Assembly: GCF_000328565.1 (NCBI RefSeq)
Contig: NC_019958.1
Location: forward strand, 134,590 to 198,589
DNA from: Mycobacterium sp. JS623
GTDB taxonomy: Bacteria > Actinomycetota > Actinomycetes > Mycobacteriales > Mycobacteriaceae
Reading direction: 5' to 3'
DNA length: 64,000 nt
Positions 62,344 through 64,000 of this stretch are shown one piece after another. Below the pieces are notes generated by a model. It was not told where the DNA came from. It ran no database searches and saw only the letters and a list, made by a program, of their open reading frames with translations. The number at the start of each line of letters is the position of its first letter. The first letter of the stretch is position 1. The translations under genes and the position numbers were made by a program.

Positions 62344-63114
62344 ATGTGTATTTTGAGTTTTCTCCCCCCGGAGGCATCCGTCGACGTTGACGGCCTATGG
62401 AATGGGGGCTGTAAGAATCCTGACGGGCACGGATGGGCCATCGTGTCACCGGAGGGGATCGTCACCGGAAAGTCGCTGGACCTCGCAGAAGCACTGGAGT
62501 CGTTCGTGGCAGCCCGAGAACGGCACCCCGCAGGCCCGGCGCTATTCCATAGCCGCTGGGCCACCCACGGCGGCGTCAACCTCCAGAACGTGCACCCGTT
62601 CGTGGTTGGCGGCTCGGAAATGACCGTCGTGGCGCACAACGGCATCCTGCCCATAGAGGCGCACCCAGCGAAGGGGGATGACCGGTCAGACACACGCAAG
62701 TTCGCCGACGAGATTCTGCCTACCCGGTATCGCCGCCTTGACCGCCGCCGCGCCCACGATGCTTTGTCACGGTGGTGCGGGCGAGGCAACAAGCTGGTGA
62801 TCCTGACCGTGGACCCGCGCTATCAGCGCAACTCCTATCTGATCAATGAGGGCTCGGGGCGTTGGGATGCTGCTACCGGGATCTGGCACAGCAACGAGGA
62901 CTTCCTCACGAGCGCGACCTCAGTCACGTCGACGTTGGGTAGCGGCGGTGTGGCCGGTGGTCACTGTGATCTGTGTTGGTGGGGTGAGGTCGACGAACAG
63001 GGATACTGCGGTCAGTGCCGTTCCTGCAGTGATTGTTATGAACACATTCGTGACTGCCTGTGTTGGAACCGTGAGGCGGTGCGGTGTGAGCGTTGGGGCG
63101 AGTTAGTGCTGTGA
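62344..63114 (+). CDS. Class II glutamine amidotransferase with zinc-ribbon tail
   Basis: 256 residues. The N-terminal Cys (MCILSF) is the nucleophile of class II (Ntn) amidotransferases after removal of Met. FHSRWATHGG and VVAHNGILP are the family's substrate-binding and catalytic motifs. The last 60 residues contain many Cys in CxxC pairs (CDLCWWG; CGQCRSCSDC), likely zinc knuckles as in the partner gene. It probably supplies ammonia or removes amide groups in the same pathway as the amidoligase. AAAGGACTG lies before the ATG. Confidence 0.85.
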   Translation: MCILSFLPPEASVDVDGLWNGGCKNPDGHGWAIVSPEGIVTGKSLDLAEALESFVAARERHPAGPALFHSRWATHGGVNLQNVHPFVVGGSEMTVVAHNGILPIEAHPAKGDDRSDTRKFADEILPTRYRRLDRRRAHDALSRWCGRGNKLVILTVDPRYQRNSYLINEGSGRWDAATGIWHSNEDFLTSATSVTSTLGSGGVAGGHCDLCWWGEVDEQGYCGQCRSCSDCYEHIRDCLCWNREAVRCERWGELVL

Positions 63115-63152
63115 CGCGTGCTGCCGGGGGCGTCACCCTCTGGTGTGAGTTG

Positions 63153-63187
63153 CCGGTACCCCCGGTGTGTTGGACCGGGGGTACCGG
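63153..63187 (+). terminator. Strong hairpin, terminator or leader structure
   Basis: CCGGTACCCCCGGT (63153-63166) and ACCGGGGGTACCGG (63174-63187) form a perfect 14-bp stem with loop GTGTTGG. It lies 39 bases after the amidotransferase stop and 41 before the next gene. No U-run follows. Confidence 0.7.
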
Positions 63188-63228
63188 TGGCGACGGTTGG
63201 TGTACCGATATCGAGAGGGGAGCTTGAT

Positions 63229-63456
63229 ATGAAGATCTGGCTCGAAGTTACGGAGACCGTGAACTACACGGCAGAGTTTGAAGTGCCCGACGATTGGGAT
63301 TTTGATTACGCTGAGGATGAGCAAGCGGTGACGGACTACGGCAACCGAGGAGAAGAACTCTGGTGCCAGGAGGACAATTCTGACCGCATCGTTTTTCAGT
63401 ATGTCGATGAGCGTTCGGTTGGTTATCGCGTGATCGAGGCGGGACCGGCCGTGTAA
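63229..63456 (+). CDS. Small acidic protein
   Basis: 75 residues from ATG 63229, preceded by GAGAGGGGAGC, the same ribosome-binding site as in the leader family. The sequence (FEVPDDWDFDYAEDEQAVTD) is acidic. The size and charge suit a DNA-mimic or regulator; no family recognised. Confidence 0.65.
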   Translation: MKIWLEVTETVNYTAEFEVPDDWDFDYAEDEQAVTDYGNRGEELWCQEDNSDRIVFQYVDERSVGYRVIEAGPAV

Positions 63457-63491
63457 ATGCTGCGTTGTGTTGTTGATGGTTTTAGGGCGTG

Positions 63492-63560
63492 GCCCGTGGG
63501 TGGCGGTGGGTTGGTGGGGGTGTGTGTCATGGTGGGGGGAGGGGCCGGCATGAGCCGGCG
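63492..63560 (+). repeat. G-rich tract
   Basis: About 60 bases on the plus strand hold many runs of 3 to 6 G (GTGGGTGGCGGTGGGTTGG and further), enough for G-quadruplex formation. No gene is supported here. Confidence 0.45.
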
Positions 63561-63615
63561 CCCGATGGCAGTGTGGATCGGCGATAGTTACAGCAAACAC
63601 TGATAGGATGTAGTC

Positions 63616-63831
63616 ATGGGTGAGGGTATGGGCGCGGCGCAGCCGGCGCAGGATAGCGTCATCGTAACCCGTTGTAATACAGTAGGTTTGGCTGTGAGCG
63701 CGCGGCGGAGCCGTGAGCGGGCCCGGGTACTGAGAACCGTTCCGGTACAGCATAATTCAGGTATGGCACATTGGGCGGAGCCCAATACCCGTATTGACCA
63801 CTCTAAAACTGTTGCAGGACAACGCAACTAG
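63616..63831 (+). CDS. Possible small protein before the terminal palindrome
   Basis: 71 residues, basic. TAGGAT lies 10 bases before the ATG, so the transcript would be nearly leaderless. The frame runs into the left arm of the terminal palindrome, which argues against a conserved gene. Low confidence. Confidence 0.25.
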   Translation: MGEGMGAAQPAQDSVIVTRCNTVGLAVSARRSRERARVLRTVPVQHNSGMAHWAEPNTRIDHSKTVAGQRN

Positions 63832-64000
63832 AGTTCATCGAGGTCCGCCGCAGGCGGCCGTTCCGACTGCCGGCCCGGCTTCGCCGGGAGCTGGGGCCGG
63901 GCTGCGCCCGGCGGCCGGAACGGTCGCCTGCGGCGGACCTGACTTGACTCTAGTTGCGTTGTCCTGCAACAGTTTTCGAGTGGTCAACACGGGTATTGGG
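63781..64000. repeat. 220-bp imperfect palindrome, telomere-like
   Basis: Both arms keep the same register about the axis at 63890.5 without gaps. The outer 84 bases (63781-63864 against 63917-64000) match at about 76 positions. Inside lie hairpins CCCGGC-TTC-GCCGGG and GCCGGGC-TGC-GCCCGGC, whose complementary strand carries GAA and GCA loops, as in PyGNAPu hairpins of actinobacterial telomeres, and CCGCC-GCA-GGCGG. The minus strand begins CCC. Either the end of a linear plasmid or a joined pair of ends. Confidence 0.6.

Overview
This 64-kb window is high-GC actinobacterial plasmid DNA, most likely from a large mycobacterial plasmid. The evidence is a type VII (ESX) secretion locus with EccA, EccB and EccC, a WhiB regulator, a TcpC-type conjugation protein, a ParA partition system and a Rep/DnaB replication module. 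I saw no rRNA or tRNA genes and no core metabolic genes. A gene pair resembling telomere polymerase Tap and terminal protein Tpg, plus a 220-bp imperfect palindrome rich in GCA/GAA-loop hairpins ending exactly at the last base, suggest the replicon is linear. The left edge is open inside a gene, so the window is a slice of something larger.

Layout. 0-2.3 kb: a truncated reading frame, decayed frames and a broken IS605-type insertion sequence. 2.3-20 kb: the ESX/conjugation region. eccA, eccB and eccC, a membrane-anchored extracellular-domain protein, a lysozyme-like protein and three Pro/Ala-rich ESX-associated proteins run leftward; tcpC, an Esx pair and a small downstream gene run rightward. 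EccD, EccE and the MycP protease are absent here. 19.8-25 kb: a DUF2637 membrane protein, a parA/ribbon-helix-helix partition pair, an 800-bp repeat-rich non-coding block (candidate centromere or origin) and two helix-turn-helix regulators. 25-29.6 kb: a promoter with operator-like arms and an attenuator-like hairpin lead into a translationally coupled operon headed by a WhiB protein with long extensions. 30-33.3 kb: rep and dnaB followed by a short-repeat non-coding stretch. 33-48 kb: many small, mostly unrecognised genes with strong ribosome-binding sites, several DNA-binding proteins, and the tap-tpg pair.

49-54 kb: a type IV-B CRISPR-Cas locus (csf1, cas11-like, csf2, csf3) without array, adaptation genes or nuclease. 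It faces a divergent operon of an ADP-ribosyltransferase-like protein, an unknown protein and CysH. 54-63.5 kb: an accessory region in which three genes (55463, 56353, 61370), and less clearly a fourth (54267), are preceded by the same kind of leader: a -10 box, a hairpin with a conserved AACCA...CGGCA loop, and a second hairpin holding the ribosome-binding site. Stem bases change in compensating pairs between copies. Three near-identical terminator hairpins separate these units. Their products include a giant methyltransferase-helicase and an amidoligase-like enzyme; a class II glutamine amidotransferase follows.

The window combines secretion and conjugation, partition, replication with telomere maintenance, and an inter-element competition island. 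The leader RNA family, the PolB-like catalytic signature in Tap, and the ART-like/CysH partner operon of the CRISPR locus are the most interesting points.
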